Assembly (NCBI RefSeq): GCF_001625305.1
Contig: NW_017804209.1
Coordinates: forward strand, 322,382-386,381
DNA length: 64,000 nt
Direction: 5' to 3'
Origin: Branchiostoma belcheri
Taxonomy: Eukaryota > Chordata > Leptocardii > Amphioxiformes > Branchiostomatidae
The notes beneath the pieces are model-generated. The model was not told the origin of the DNA. It saw nothing but the letters and a program-made list of their open reading frames with translations, and did not search any database. Below, in pieces: positions 28,401 through 40,930 of the stretch. Both the position numbers and the translations under genes were made by a program. Numbering within the stretch: the stretch's first letter is position 1; every line of letters begins with the position of its first letter.

Positions 28401-31400
28401 TTAGACATCCAGGTAATACGATACGCCAAAAAGCAGTTACTCAAGCGACTGGGTATGATTTTTCAAAATCATATCCAGTTGCTTATAAATGAGTAACTGC
28501 TTTTTGGCTTTATCAACGTAGTTAAAGAGAATATTTGAATAGCCACATACGTCGCACAATAGAAACGTTGGAGTAGGTCCTGACATGGCCGTGAGTGAGT
28601 GGCTGTAACTGTTACACTTTAGCCGCAGGTTAAAGTACAGCGGACACAAACCTTGAGCAGGCGATCCGTCACTGTAGGTCAGGGTATACACATGTTGCAG
28701 CTCCATCCCCAGCCAGTTGGAGGCTCCAGTGGTGGCCGCGATGCTGCTGGCGATGAAGCTTTGCTGCTGCCCGTCCTTCACGTCCGCCAGGTGACCGTTC
28801 TTGGTACTGCAGGCCTGCTGGGCCTCGGCGTGGGAGAGGGCGTCGGGCGAGAACTGGTAACATTGTCCAGAAAACGCAGCTGAAACAGATGTAGTTCATT
28901 TCTAATGAATGAATTAAACACGAGAGGGTGTAAACTGTAAAGATGTTGTAACTAAATGTGTAAGAATGAAATTTAAAATGCATTGCCTCTTTGTTACATT
29001 GGTACTTGAAAAAATAAACATACCGATTTCACACTTCTTTCCTTCAAACCCTTTCGGGCAGATACAGCTGAAATCCATGAACCCGTCCACGCAGGTCCCC
29101 CCGAACCAACAGGGATTGCTGGCACAGTCGTCTATAACTGCAGAAGAAGAGAAAAATACAATAAACAACAATTCATATCTAAATTCAAGACTCAATTCCT
29201 CTCCTGAAGGTAAATACAATGCTCCAAAATGCCGTCCAAACGAGTCTCGTGCACACATGGGCAGAACGTGCAGTCACCCATGTGTAGACAGCCGGTAAGG
29301 CAAATCAAAAGAGGTGACTTTTCTTTGGTTGTGTAAAGGAAATGTCAGATTAATATTGCAGTTTGATAATATCTGATTTGAATCCACCTGAGCTCTAAGC
29401 CCACCTGTTTCACAGAGAGTTCCAGTATACCCAGGCACACACTGACAGGTGAAGCTGTTAAACTCATCATAGCATACTGCTCCATTCTGACAGGGGGCGC
29501 TGCTGCACTCGTTCACTTCTGTAAGAGTATAATTTAAGTTTAATGTTACATAGATAACCGTTATAAAAATATGCTAATGCATAACCTGTATATAGCTGTT
29601 TGCATACAAAAGCAGGAATTAACTTATTGTAATATGAAATATCATAGCTGAAAACCTACCGATTTCACAGAGAGTTCCAGTATACCCAGGCACACACTGA
29701 CAGGTGAGCTGTTCACTCCGTCCTGGCATACTGCTCCATTCTGACAGGGGGCGCTTCGGCACTCATCAAAATCTGCAAGGGTTTGGAGACGGTCAAGTCC
29801 TCAAAATTATAACAGAGAAGAAAAGGCAGAGTCCTCAACTATTGACGTTTAAGGTAGGCTACATAAATAGTGACCATTGATAAAAATGTGTGTGTGCATA
29901 TTACCTTGTACAGAAACCTACCTGTTTCACAGAGAGTTCCAGTATACCCAGGCACACACTGACAGGTGAAGCTGTTCACTCCGTCCTGGCATACGGCGCC
30001 ATTCTGACAGTTGACGCCGATGCACTCATCGATATCTGAAACAGTGCGTAAAATTCATTAAGTTGAATTGCATGACAAATGTCGTGTTGTCCTGATTGTG
30101 GCATATAACGAAAATTGTTTGTTGTTCTTTACGTAAAAAAAATGAATTTATATAGAAGAACTTTATTGCACGACAATTGCACATGGTACAATGTATGGCA
30201 AACTACATAAAGAGAGAGTAACAACAATAAAATAAGTGTGTTGCATAAGACCTAATGTCGAATAAAACCTAACATATCTATATCATAATCATTCAAATAA
30301 TAAGGGATATCACAAGTTTTTGATAAAGTGTTACTATAAGTTATTGTCCAATAACTGGCAAGGTACAAAGTATAGCGACTAGTACTGGTACTGCATGAAT
30401 GTACATAAATGTAGTGTAATGAGGATTTTTCAGATATATATATAGCCATCGTAATTGTACATTTATTGTGCATTCTGTTCCACTTCTCATTCAAAAACTG
30501 AAAGCATGGCTGTAGTATAGATCTAGAGTTACTGTATTGGAAAGTCATCAAAATGATAGCAAAGATAGAGAAGAGGCAACAGCTTTAACTACCGATGCTC
30601 AACTTATATACTGAACAATAGGCATCGAAAAATATGCACATTACATTATATGTAGAATAGAAGCCTACCTGTTTCACAGAGAGTTCCGGTATACCCAGGC
30701 GGACACTGACAGGTGAACCCGTTAATCTGGTCCTGGCATGTCGCCTGGTTCTGACAGGGGGCGCTGCTGCACTCGTCCCTATCTGCAAGAGTTGGAAAAC
30801 GGCGCAGTGATTATTGCCAAATAGAAAAGGAGTAGCTAGAGGCAGCATCAACTATAAATGTTAAACTTGAGTAGATAATGTTGCTTAACAATGCTCGTCG
30901 ATTAAAAAAAAGGTACATTATCTAATTTATGTAAAAACCTACCTGTTTCACAGAGAGTTCCGGTATACCCAGGCACACACTGACAGGTGAAGCTGTTCAC
31001 TCCGTCCTGGCATACTGCTCCATTCTGACAGGTGACACCGATGCAGTCATCGATATCTGCAAGAGTGTAAAGACACTTAGAAAACGAACAAGTCATCAAA
31101 ATATAATTATAACAGAAGAAAAGGCAAAGGCTTCAATTATTAATTGCAATTGATGTTTAACTAAGAACGTTGTATCACGTTGAAGCTCTTTGATTTAGCT
31201 TAGATAGATAAACAGTGACCATTGATAAAAGTGTATGTGTATGTCAAATTTTACGGAAGCCTACCTTCACAGAGAGTTCCGGCATACCCAGGCGGACACT
31301 GACAGGTGAACCCGTTAATCTGGTCCTGGCATGTCGCCTGGTTCCGACAGGGGGCGCTGCTGCACTCGTCCCATTCTGTAAGAGTTTGAAAATGGTGCAG

Positions 31401-34227
31401 TTGTTAATGCCTAATGGAATAGGTGACAGCGTCAAGTATGAATATCAAACCTGGGCAGATAATAATGTTGCTAAAGAATGCAGGTCGATATCGATAAATA
31501 TGTCCACATCACCTTATGTAGAAACTTACCCGTTTCAAAGAGAGTTTTCAGAGGGATCCAGTATTACTATAGGGGGGGGGGGTAATCGGTAAACATTTCA
31601 CAACTTCTGTTTGAAATAGGAATAGGGTCATCCTGGTTTGGTTTTTTTTTTTTTCGTTTTGAGCCGTATATTTGCCCAGAATTCTAAGCTAATCAGATGT
31701 CACTTTACAAACCATCTTGGTCCTACTTCCTTTAAAGAAACAGACGAGATAAATGACAGTAGATGACTTTGTAGTATTACATTATGTAATACTGTAAATT
31801 ATTACTAATTAGCCAAGGGTTAATATATTCTGATAGTCAGCAAGTTTTTTTTGGCGTGAAACGACATCAATGATGCGATCTTACCTACACACACGGCGAA
31901 CATGTTGTAGTAGTTCGCTCCCGGCAGCCGCCAGGTGTGAGTGTCGTAGTCCACTCCCCAGGCGCTGCCATCACTCCAGTAGTCAGGGATGTACACAAAG
32001 GTGTCATCAAGGGGCTGACAGAACCCAGGGTGAAAGTCTCCACACAGGTTTACCGAGAGGACCTGGTGGGTATAACAGCTGACACCGGCGTCGTCATACG
32101 TGATGCAGCCGGAGGTCCAGTAGTCGGTACACCCAGCACTACCTGAGAAGACGCACGGATATCTCATCCCCATCGCTTCGCAAGTTGTCCTGACGTTTTG
32201 ATTAGACATAGGTCCAGAAGCCTGAACTTTGTAAAAATTCCAGCTGTTGACCGTGGTCAGGTACTCTTGGCCTTCAAGGAGGGAAAAATCACACGTTAAT
32301 GTTTTAGGAACACCTTCAGTTTACGTCTGCCGAATTAACAAAATATTCAAAAAAGGGAAAATGTACTAAATACTCTCTACTAGACTAGGTATAGAGTTTA
32401 TTTGGGAAACATAGGTGCTAGAAAAAATCATAAATTATACGTTGGTGGTCCGACTAACCTAACCTAGCCATAAGTCGATCTGCCTAACTTTAATACCTAG
32501 AAGCCCATTTGCCTAACTTACATGAAGCCAATGTGCCTAACTAAATAGGTAGGCCGTTTGCCTAACTTAGAAAGGAAGCCCTTTTGCCTAACTTAAACGG
32601 ATATCCAGTTTACCGAACTAAATATGTAGACCTGTTATGTCCCAAACCGTGCCTTGTCCCAAACCATGCCTGGGCATGGTTTGGGACACACGGCGCGTGT
32701 CCACATTCTGGGACACGCGGGGACTGTCCCGAACCGTGCCTGATCGGGCACAGTTCTGGACACACAAGGGCCTTGTCCCATTCCGTGCTCTGGGGGTGGA
32801 ACTTATTGTTTTGAGGGAGGAGCCTTCAAGTGGTGCTGTTTTACTGTTTTAGGTCGCCATCTTTGTTTTTCGTCGGGGCAAGAATAACAAAGAATCGGTG
32901 TAATTCCTGCTCTGTAAAGTACATTTTTACATTTCACGCTGGTCTACGACTTACATGTAGTGTGCAAACAGAGAGTCTTGTATCATTCTGCAACACAGTG
33001 TGAACACAGTTCTTGATACAACACAGCACGTAGTACACCCAAGAAAGCAGACTGACTCAAGCTCAGTCCTGGAATCGGAAACAACACTTGCTTATCCACC
33101 AACCCCACGCACGGATCTGGATAGTCCTGACGCGTATCCACGACAGAGTAGAGCAAATCAACTTGTAGATAAACGAAGTGTTCGTTCAGAGCCGTGCTTC
33201 AGGTCGAGCACAGTTCTGGACACGCCATGGCCTTGTCCCACACCATGCCCGGGCACGGTCTGGGACACTTGGCGCGTGTTCCGAACCGTGCCTGGGGACT
33301 GAGCATAGTTTGGGACACGCGGATGCCTTGTCCCAAACCGTGCTTGGGCATGGTTTGGGACACTCGGTGTGTGTCCCAAACCGTGCCTGGGGAAAATCTA
33401 CATTCTGGGACACGCGGGGGACTATCCCGAACCGTGCCTGACCGCACACAGTTCTGGACACGTATTATTAAAGCTTGCGTGCTAGGGGACTGAACATAGT
33501 TCTCATAACATGTGTCCCAAGTTCATGTCGACCAAACATAAGACTGAGTTGTGAGAAAACTGCGTTTTGAAAGCACATGCTGTACACAGACTCGCAAAAT
33601 ATCACGTAATTTAGCCATATAAGAAATCATGGCCGTGAATGATTATGTTTAGGTTCCCGCCAATCACTATGATTGACAGGGCTTCCGGGCACAGTTCTGG
33701 ACAGTCAGGCCGTGTCCCGTTCTGTGCCCGCTCAGGCACGGAATGGGACGGGCACAGTTAGGCCGTTTACCTAACTTTTATAGGAAGCCCATTTGCCTAA
33801 CTACATGTACACAGGGAAGCTTTTTGCCTAACGTACATGAAGATTTGAAGATAGCCGACTGAAGGAAAGGGGACCCTTGTGTATAAGATTATGTACCTAA
33901 ACCACATCGTTTGGTACCTTTGCTTAATACGTAAATCCATGTCACTTCCCTACATCCCTCCCGTACCGTAAAAATGCATAGATGTAGAAAAAAATGTGAC
34001 AAGATTGGTCCATCGAATGCTCAACATTTTAGATATTGCCAAAGCTGATTGACGTATGACACAATAATACATTAAAAATTGCAGGCATAATCAAAGAGTA
34101 GCACTTAGACATTTCCCTTTTTTCCCCTTGCAAGGAAATAAGCACAGAATCTATACCCACCTCGTGCCGAGTCCGGCCAGACGACCACAGCCGCGATGAA
34201 GACCAGAAACTTCCACATGTTCACCAT
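25447..34227 (-). CDS. Gene E: secreted GPM-EGF(7)-CTLD-EGF mosaic protein (about 674 aa)
   Basis: Fifteen exons: 34161-34227 signal; 31885-32271 GPM domain; EGF at 31265-31375, 30943-31056, 30669-30782, 29922-30035, 29660-29772, 29405-29518 and 29024-29137; CTLD 28652-28879 and 28004-28132; CxxC EGF 27552-27671; EGF 27200-27313; C-terminal module 26398-26475 and 25447-25553 (TGA). All splice sites are GT/AG and phase 1. One EGF exon (29660-29772) is 113 nt, one base short, so the full chain is out of frame unless that base is an error or the exon is skipped (then 636 aa). It is the closest paralogue of gene D but has four more EGF exons. No membrane segment, so probably secreted. Confidence 0.8.
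25995..26375 (+). mobile_element. tRNA-derived SINE, long type
   Basis: GGCGCAGTCGGTAGCGCGTT (A box) and GCGGGTTCGAATCCTGCCC (B box) are followed by GGCACTTTACACGACTTTCC, a longer unique body and a CAAA-repeat tail. It lies in the last gene E intron, antisense to the gene. Confidence 0.8.
26646..26830. mobile_element. Degenerate family-1 foldback element
   Basis: GCCTCCCCCAGGCCTTTCTA at the left and AGTCTGGTAGAGACTA at the right resemble family-1 MITE ends. Internal arms (AGGGAGTCCGGCC against CAAACTCCCCCGGCAA) are eroded. Confidence 0.5.
27718..27782. repeat. GT microsatellite
   Basis: GT/GC dinucleotide run in a gene E intron. Confidence 0.95.
28004..28879 (-). other. Gene E C-type lectin-like domain (two exons)
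   Basis: 28652-28879 encodes [27 protein letters not shown] and NWLGMEL. 28004-28132 encodes [16 protein letters not shown] and [15 protein letters not shown]-like motif is present; the EPN/QPD and WND motifs are not. The intron holds a hairpin at 28428-28509. Confidence 0.8.
28428..28509. repeat. Hairpin
   Basis: AAAAAGCAGTTACTC at the left is mirrored by GAGTAACTGCTTTTT at the right, with a second inner arm, GACTGGGTATGATTT against AAATCATATCCAGTT. Confidence 0.8.
29660..29772 (-). pseudogene. Frameshifted EGF exon in gene E
   Basis: Good acceptor and donor, but 113 nt. Relative to its sister exons one A is missing in GACAGGTGAGCTGTTCACTC (sisters have GTGAAGCTG), so the frame slips at the NSF/TCQC segment. 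Skipping this phase 1-1 exon would keep the rest of the gene in frame. Confidence 0.75.
30155..30560. repeat. Dispersed repeat, copy 2
   Basis: In a gene E intron; the left end matches 21885 onward (AACTTTATTGCACGACAATT, CACATGGTACAA). AT-rich body. Confidence 0.5.
31525..31565 (-). pseudogene. Decayed EGF exon 3' end (gene E)
   Basis: GAAACTTACCCGTTTCAAAG on the plus strand preserves the EGF end and donor. The upstream part of the exon is lost. The same position as in genes D and G. Confidence 0.6.
31885..32271 (-). other. Gene E GPM domain exon (129 codons)
   Basis: 387 nt encoding [90 protein letters not shown] and FAVCVG. Eight cysteines. Confidence 0.8.
32440..32640. repeat. TTTGCCTAACT minisatellite in gene E intron 1 (part 1)
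   Basis: Several imperfect units around AAGCCCATTTGCCTAACTTA and TAGGTAGGCCGTTTGCCTAA. A second part lies at 33765-33845. Confidence 0.8.
32633..33765. repeat. Array of GGGACA-palindrome hairpins in gene E intron 1
   Basis: Clusters at 32633-32790, 33186-33460 and 33685-33760 consist of GGCACGGTTTGGGACA in both orientations. One is a near-perfect palindrome, TGTCCCAAACCATGCC then GGGCATGGTTTGGGACA at about 32655-32690. Related variants with CACGGTTCTGGA occur at 2340 and 8800-8940. Confidence 0.75.
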
Positions 34228-34283
34228 ATGCTGAGTTGAGTCCAGACTCCGTGATGTGTGTGAGGCTTGTTCTGTGTGCGGTA

Positions 34284-34290
34284 ATTTATA
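34284..34290 (-). promoter_or_regulatory. TATA box of gene E
   Basis: TATAAAT on the minus strand, 57 bp upstream of the ATG, the same spacing as gene D. The surrounding promoter, about 34161-34390, is almost identical to 17703-17930. Confidence 0.6.
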
Positions 34291-34714
34291 CTGTGTCCCA
34301 AACTAGGCCATGGGAACCACACACCTGGCCGGTAGGGACGGGCGATATTAATATCTCTGCGGAGGAAATGTCTTGACCTGACGTGAACCTGTGCGCGGCT
34401 GATTATTGCAAAACTACGTAAGCAATTATTACGTCAATATTATATCCCTGACATAATCATGAGACGTGTGTCACCGACTGTTGTTTACAAATAAAAAAAA
34501 CTCTTTACCGCTGAAACATACTTCAAAACTTAACCTAGCCTAAGTAATATTTCTGGAGGCAAACGTTTTGAACGTCGCAGTTAACCATCAAATATTCAAA
34601 ACATGCGATATTATCCCAGGAGTAGAATAGGGTAAATGTTATCCCATAGGATATGTATCAGTATTATCTAGACTATGTCTTGTACCTTAAGCACAGACAA
34701 AATACACACGTGTG

Positions 34715-34753
34715 CGTGCGCGCGCGCACACACACACACACACGCACACACAT

Positions 34754-34788
<35 letters not shown>

Positions 34789-35033
34789 TACGCACGCACA
34801 CACGCACGCACGCACACACACGCACGCACGCACGCACACACACACGCATGCGCGCACACACACACACTCACTCACACACACACACACACACACACGTACA
34901 CACACACACACACGTACACTCTTATAAACACACACACACGCACACACACACACACACGTACACACTCATAAACACACACATATCCACGCACACACACACA
35001 CACACACACGTACACACACATAAACACACACAT

Positions 35034-35122
<89 letters not shown>
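34715..35122. repeat. Long CA/CG microsatellite
   Basis: About 400 bp of CA repeats with CG, TA and GTAC interruptions, pure CA at 35037-35120. The His-Thr or Cys-Val open frames over it are artefacts. Confidence 0.95.
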
Positions 35123-35123
<1 letters not shown>

Positions 35124-35520
35124 AATAAATACAAAAAATTAAATTACATTTAACCAACATTAAAACCCATATGTTACAAGAGGCGATCACCAGAATATAT
35201 ATTAAAAAAAATATTTGTTAACAGAACTGCCAATGCGTATTTTTAATCGACGTCTCATAACAACACCTCATTGAAAATATTTTAATGTAATGAAAACTTT
35301 CAAACTCTCAAAGCCATAATTTACAACATATCATTTCCAAAAACAGCATCGTTTGGCACTTGATTATTAGTATTCTTACTAATATTGATTATTAGGTGGG
35401 TCTTCTATTACAAGTATTATACAGAGATCTTTTGGGCAAGTCTTAAGATTCAGTACATACATTAAATACAAACTATAATGAAATTCACTTGTTAAAGCTT
35501 TCCAAAACCAATTATCGATC
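35123..35520. other. Intergenic, no gene seen
   Basis: AT-rich sequence leading into the repeat array; contains ATTATTAG-type motifs that recur in the array. Confidence 0.5.
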
Positions 35521-37282
35521 TAGTCCTCAGACGTTACCGATGTGACCTGCAGTAAACTTTCCATGACCCTCCCGCCGTCCCAACAAACCCTGACCTCCTC
35601 ACCCTGCATGTTGGCACACGTACTTCTTATCTCTATAATTACAGCAAAGTACACAACTCTCTCCGGCTGTAGAGTAGGTGACGTCAGTACGATTAGGAGG
35701 ATTAATGATGAAAACAGTAGGATTTGGAGGGCGTCTCTTATGACATGGCAGAAATATACCTCCATGATATTAATTTACCAAATTGAAGAAGGATACAAGA
35801 GATGGTCCCCAAGTTGTTTTAGGTTTATTTTTAATTTTCAAGATACTAAAACGCACTTTTTTCCTCAGAGCACCCCAGTAAAATTGAATTTTAATTAATT
35901 TAAACTCTAAAAATCATATGCATACTTTACAAAAAGTAATAGCTTAATGTGAACTTTTAAGTCTCAAAGACATAATCTACAAACTTACATGCCATCTCAA
36001 ACAAAGCATCGTTAGTCGATTATTATTATTATTATTAATATCGATTATTAAATGGGTCCTATACAATAAGTGTAAAAAAAATCTTTTGGGCAATTTATGA
36101 AATTCACGGTACTGTAATTCACTTGTTTAAACTTTTCAACACAATTATCGATCTCTTCCTCAGACGTTACCGATGTTACCTGCAGTAAACTTTCCATGAC
36201 CCTCCCGCCGTCCCAACAAACCCTGACACCCCTGACCCTGCATGTTGGCACACGTACTTCTGAACTCTATTATTACAACAAAGTACACAACTCTCTTCGG
36301 CTACTGAGAAGGTTGCGTCAGTAGGTGGAACGATCAATAATTGTCTGACAGTGGCGATTGGAATGGCTTCTCTTATAGCATGGCAGAAATACAACTCCAT
36401 GATATTAATTTACCAATCTTACATGGACAAATTGAGTTGTGTTAGGTTTAAAATGGAATGTTTAATTTTTAAGGTACTAGTATGCACTTTTTCCCCACAA
36501 CACCCCAGTGAAAATCATTCTTACGACGAGTCACCAACAACGAATCTTGGAATAAGCATCATATGGCATAAAAGTGACGAATTTAAAGGAGGCAGGTTTG
36601 ATAAACGTAGTTCTGAATTTTATTTGCTCAAAATCTCTTTTGGAGCTTGCCAAAGGACTGAATGTTATACGTTATACATAGTCAGTATGTACAGTACGTT
36701 TGTAACTTGAAACAAAGTTCACATTTCTCTACGACTGTGGAGAAGGTGACATCAGAACAGGTGGAAGAGAGAACTGTACAACTAGTGGCACTTGGGAGGA
36801 TGCTATCAACGATACATTATAGAAAGAAAGTTTTTGTGATTGAAAGATTATATGTATAGTTAATATCAGTAACAAAGCATGATACACGTACGTCTAAAAT
36901 TAAATACAGTAAACAATTCTCTCCGGCTACTGGCAGTGTGACGTCAGAACAATTGGGATGGTAAAAGCATTTGCGAGGAATATTTGGATGCTTTTGGGAG
37001 GATGCCCCCTATGTAACTTCGCAAACACATCTCCATTCTATTAATTTAACAGGGGAAATTGAAAACGTATGCGAGATGGACTCCAAGTAGCTTTACGTTT
37101 TTACCATTTTCAAGAATTAAAATGCGCAAAATGTTTCATATCATAACAGCAACCCAAAGTAAATATCTTAATGTGAACTTTTCAACTCCTAAAGCCAAAA
37201 TTTATAACATGTCATTACAAACAAAACATCCTTTGGCACTCGGTCATTATTATCATTATTATCAATATCGAATATTTTTTTT

Positions 37283-37527
37283 CTTCCAACATGTAATCAC
37301 CAGACGTGGTGGCGACACATTCAAGTTTTTTCAACTTATATTGATGCCGCCACCAACACAGGGGACAAATACATGACAGGACAATACTCATTTACACCTG
37401 AGCTAAGTGAGGAATGTCATGTAAAATGCCTTTCCCAAGGGCACAAGATCGGTGGCATGTCAGGACTCGAACCCAGGACTTTTAGTTCCGAGTCGCTCAC
37501 TCTGCCGCTACGCCATACAACCCCGCA
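37283..37527 (-). mobile_element. tRNA-derived SINE
   Basis: The plus strand reads CCAACATGTAATCACCAGAC, GATGCCGCCACCAACACAGG, GTCAGGACTCGAACCCAGGA, CGCTACGCCATACAACCCC; this is the same family as 11875-12052, in minus orientation. Confidence 0.85.
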
Positions 37528-38424
37528 ATATCGAATATTAGAAAGGTCCTAGAATTATTAACATAAAAAAACCTTTTTTGGGCAATTTTTAAAATCCAGT
37601 ACATACATCAAATACAAACGCTGCTGAAATGTACTAGTTTAAACTTTCCGACACCGATCATCGATTGGCCCTCAGACGTTACCTGCAGTAAACTTTCCAT
37701 GACCCTCCCGCCGTGCCAACAAACCCTGACCTCCTCACCCTGTCTGTTGGCACACGTACTTCTTATCTCTATAATTACTGTACAAAGTACCCAATTCTCT
37801 CCGGCTGCCGAGAAGCCAGCGTCAGTACGAGGGGGGGGGGGGTGATTATGGGAACAGCCCAATACAAATATCTTAATGTGAACTTCTAAACTCTCAAAGA
37901 CATCACCTACAACGCGTCGTTTGGCACTCGATTATCATTAATACTATTAATATCGATTATTAGTTGGGTCTTTGATAATAAGTATAAAAACATAACGAGC
38001 AGTTTTTGAAATTTAGTACATACATTATACATATACGCTACTGAAATTTACTCCTTTAAACCTTCCGACACCAATTATCGACCTAGCCCTCCCGCCGTCC
38101 CAACAAACCCTGACCTCCCCACCTTGCCTGTGGACACACGTACTTCTTATCTCTATAATTACTGTACAAAGTACACAATTCTCTCCGGCTGAAGAGAAGG
38201 TGACGTCAGTACGAATGGAAGGATTAATCATGGGCGGGTTTCTTGTTTAACACGGCAGAAATATACCTCCATGATATTAATTTACTAATCTTACATACTA
38301 TTAGACAAATTGAAGATACAAGAGATGGTAATAAGTTGTGTTAGGTTCAAAATGGAATGTCTGATTTTGAAGGTACTAGTATGCACTTTTTTTCACAACG
38401 CCCCGGTAAAAATGGAATTTTAAT

Positions 38425-38545
38425 TAGATAGGAAGCTCATTTGCCTAACTTAAACAGATAGCCAATTTACCTATCAAATAAATAGATAGGGAGTTTGTCT
38501 AACTTTGAGAGGAGGCCCATTTGTCTACCTACATGTACACAGGGA
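38425..38545. repeat. GCCTAACT minisatellite block
   Basis: Units CATTTGCCTAACTTAAACAG and TAGATAGGGAGTTTGTCTAA inside the array. Further blocks lie at 41440-41660, 41870-41995 and 44195-44900. Confidence 0.75.
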
Positions 38546-40154
38546 GCCTTTTTGCCTAACTTACATGTAGATTTGAAGATAGCCGACTGATGAAAAGAGG
38601 ACCCTTGTGTATAAGATTATAAACTATTAGGCAAATTAAAGATACAAATTAAAGAATCTAAGTTGTGTTAGGTTCAAAATGGAATGTGTAATTTTTAAGG
38701 TACTAGTATGCACTTTTTCCTCACAGCGCCCCAGTGAAAATTGACTTTTAATCAACTTAAACTCTCAAAATCATACTTTACAAAATGTAATATATTATGT
38801 GAACTTTTAACTCTTAAGACATAATCTACAACATGCCATTTCAAACAAAGCATCCTTTGGCACTCGATTATTAGTATTATTATTAATATCGATTATTAGG
38901 TGGGTCCTTAATAATAAGTATGAAAACTCTTTTGAGCAGTTTTTTTTTATTCAGTACATACATTATACATATACGCTACTGAAATTTACTCGTTTGAACC
39001 TTCCGACACCAATTATCGACCTAGCCCTCCCGCCGTCCCAACAAACCCTGACCTCCCCACCTTGTCTGTTGGCACACGTACTTCTAAACTCTATAATTAC
39101 TGTACAAAGTACACAACTCTCTCCGGCTGAAGAGTAGGTGACGTCAGTAGGTGGGAGGATTGATTATGGGAACACTGGTTATTGTTAGTATGTAACTAAA
39201 GTTATCTTGTTAAAGTTACATTTTTGGGAACAATTACACATAATTTAGCTTCGGCTGACACCTGGCAACTGTGTTTTTGCAATTACTGCATAAAAACATC
39301 CTATATAATTTGGAGGGTTTCTCTTATTACACGGCAGAAATATACCTCCATGATATTAGTTTACTAAATTATCTAACATGGACAAATTGAAGAAGGATAC
39401 AAGAGATGGTCTCCAAGTTGTTTTAGGTTTAGAGCACCCCAGTAAAAATGGAATTTTAACTTAAACTCTCAAAGTCATACTTTACAAGCAAGTCAACAAA
39501 TCTTAGAATAAGATAGTTTGGCATAAACGTGACGAATGTAATGGAGTTATAAATAGTCAGTACGTGGAGTACGTTTATAACTTAAAAGAAAGTTCACAAC
39601 TCTCTCCAGCTTAAAATTTGGAGAAGGGGGCATCAGCTCAGGTGGGAAAGTAGCCTGTACAGCTAGTGGCACTTGGGAGGATTCTATCAAGAATACATTT
39701 GATGTAAAGTAATATCAGCAACAAATCTTGATACACGTACGTCTGAAATTAAAACTCAATAAACAAAATTCTCTCCGGCTACTGGTAGTGTGACGCCAGA
39801 ACAATTGGGATGGTAAACGCAGTTGTTATGAATGTTTGGATGATTTTTGGAGAATATATCCTATATAACGTCGCAAATCATATCTCCAATCTATTAATTT
39901 GGTCTAACAAGGGAAATCGAAGACGTACATGCGAGATGAACTCCAAGTAGTTTTACGTTTTTACCACTTTCAAGAATTAAAATGCGCATTTTTCATCGAC
40001 GTTTGATATCATAACAGCAACCAAATGCAAATGTCTTAATGTGAACTTTTAAACTCATAAAGCCATAATCTATAACATGGCATTTCAAACAAAACATCCT
40101 TTGGCACTCGGTCATTATTATCATTATTATCAACATCGAATATTTTTTTTTATT

Positions 40155-40930
40155 CCAACATGTAATCACCAGACGTGGTGACGACACACTCAAGTTTTTT
40201 CAACTTATATTAATGCCGCCACCAACACAGGGGACAAATATATGACAGGACAATACTCATTTACACCTGAGCGAAGTGAGGAAAGTCGTGTAAAGTGCCT
40301 TTCCCAAGGAGACAAGATCGGTGGCATGTCAGGACTCGAACCCGGGACTTTAAGTTCCAAGTCGCGCACTCTGCCGCTAAAGCGACGGTCACAACCCGCC
40401 GTGCGTGCTTCTGCGTGCTGTCTACGTGCAAAAACGTGGGCAAACGTAGGGCATCCGTGCGAGGTGAGTACCGCCTCCGTACGGAATCCTACGGATTTGG
40501 GAGCACGTAGACACGCCGTAGAACTTTAAGTGCATATTAAACTTTTTTTACGTGCGGTCTGCGTATTCACCACCCGTGCGTGCGAGTGCGGGCGACGCGC
40601 GTGCCCCGTAGGACCCGTAGGTAAGAAGCACGTGTGAGTACGGTCTCCTTACGGTAAAGTTGCAATCGCACAGAGATCGTACGTTGTAAGCACGTACAAC
40701 TCACTTACCACTTGCGCAACGTACAATGCACACAACCGCTCACGGCCAGACTTGGCGTGCAGACCACACTCTTACAAATAGCGCAACCGTGCGAGTGACG
40801 TGCGTAGACGACACTCCTTCCCCACGTTTTCAGAAAAAACGTAGCAGACGTAGCCTCCCAAAAAACGTACGGACAAAAAGCACGCACGGCGGGTTGTGAC
40901 CGTCGCTTAAGCCATACAACGCCGCAATAT
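40155..40930 (-). mobile_element. tRNA-derived SINE interrupted by a TIR element
   Basis: The SINE body at 40155-40380 (GCCGCCACCAACACAGGGGA, GTCAGGACTCGAACCCGGGA) resumes at 40908 with AAGCCATACAACGCCG. The inserted element spans 40381-40907. Confidence 0.85.
40381..40907. mobile_element. 527-bp TIR MITE with TAA target duplication
   Basis: The ends AGCGACGGTCACAACCCGCC and GGCGGGTTGTGACCGTCGCT are perfect inverted repeats. TAA flanks both sides (40378-40380 and 40908-40910). A 3-bp TWA duplication is typical of PIF/Harbinger elements. It is non-autonomous and related to 23800-24307. Confidence 0.85.

Larger units (their letters stand above)
29024..31375 (-). other. Gene E N-terminal EGF array (seven exons)
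   Basis: In coding order: 31265-31375 (111 nt, ends LCEG, lacking the usual Thr), 30943-31056, 30669-30782, 29922-30035, 29660-29772 (113 nt, frameshifted), 29405-29518 and 29024-29137 ([12 protein letters not shown]). Most share [18 protein letters not shown] and are very similar at base level, with duplicated flanking intron blocks (GTTTGGAAAACGG and AAAGGCAAAGGCTTCAA types). This shows repeated exon-plus-intron duplication. Confidence 0.85.

Noticed and set aside
32633-33480. Regular palindromic array as a CRISPR-like locus
   Set aside because: The genome is eukaryotic, spacing is irregular, and the units are inverted repeats in both orientations without uniform spacers.
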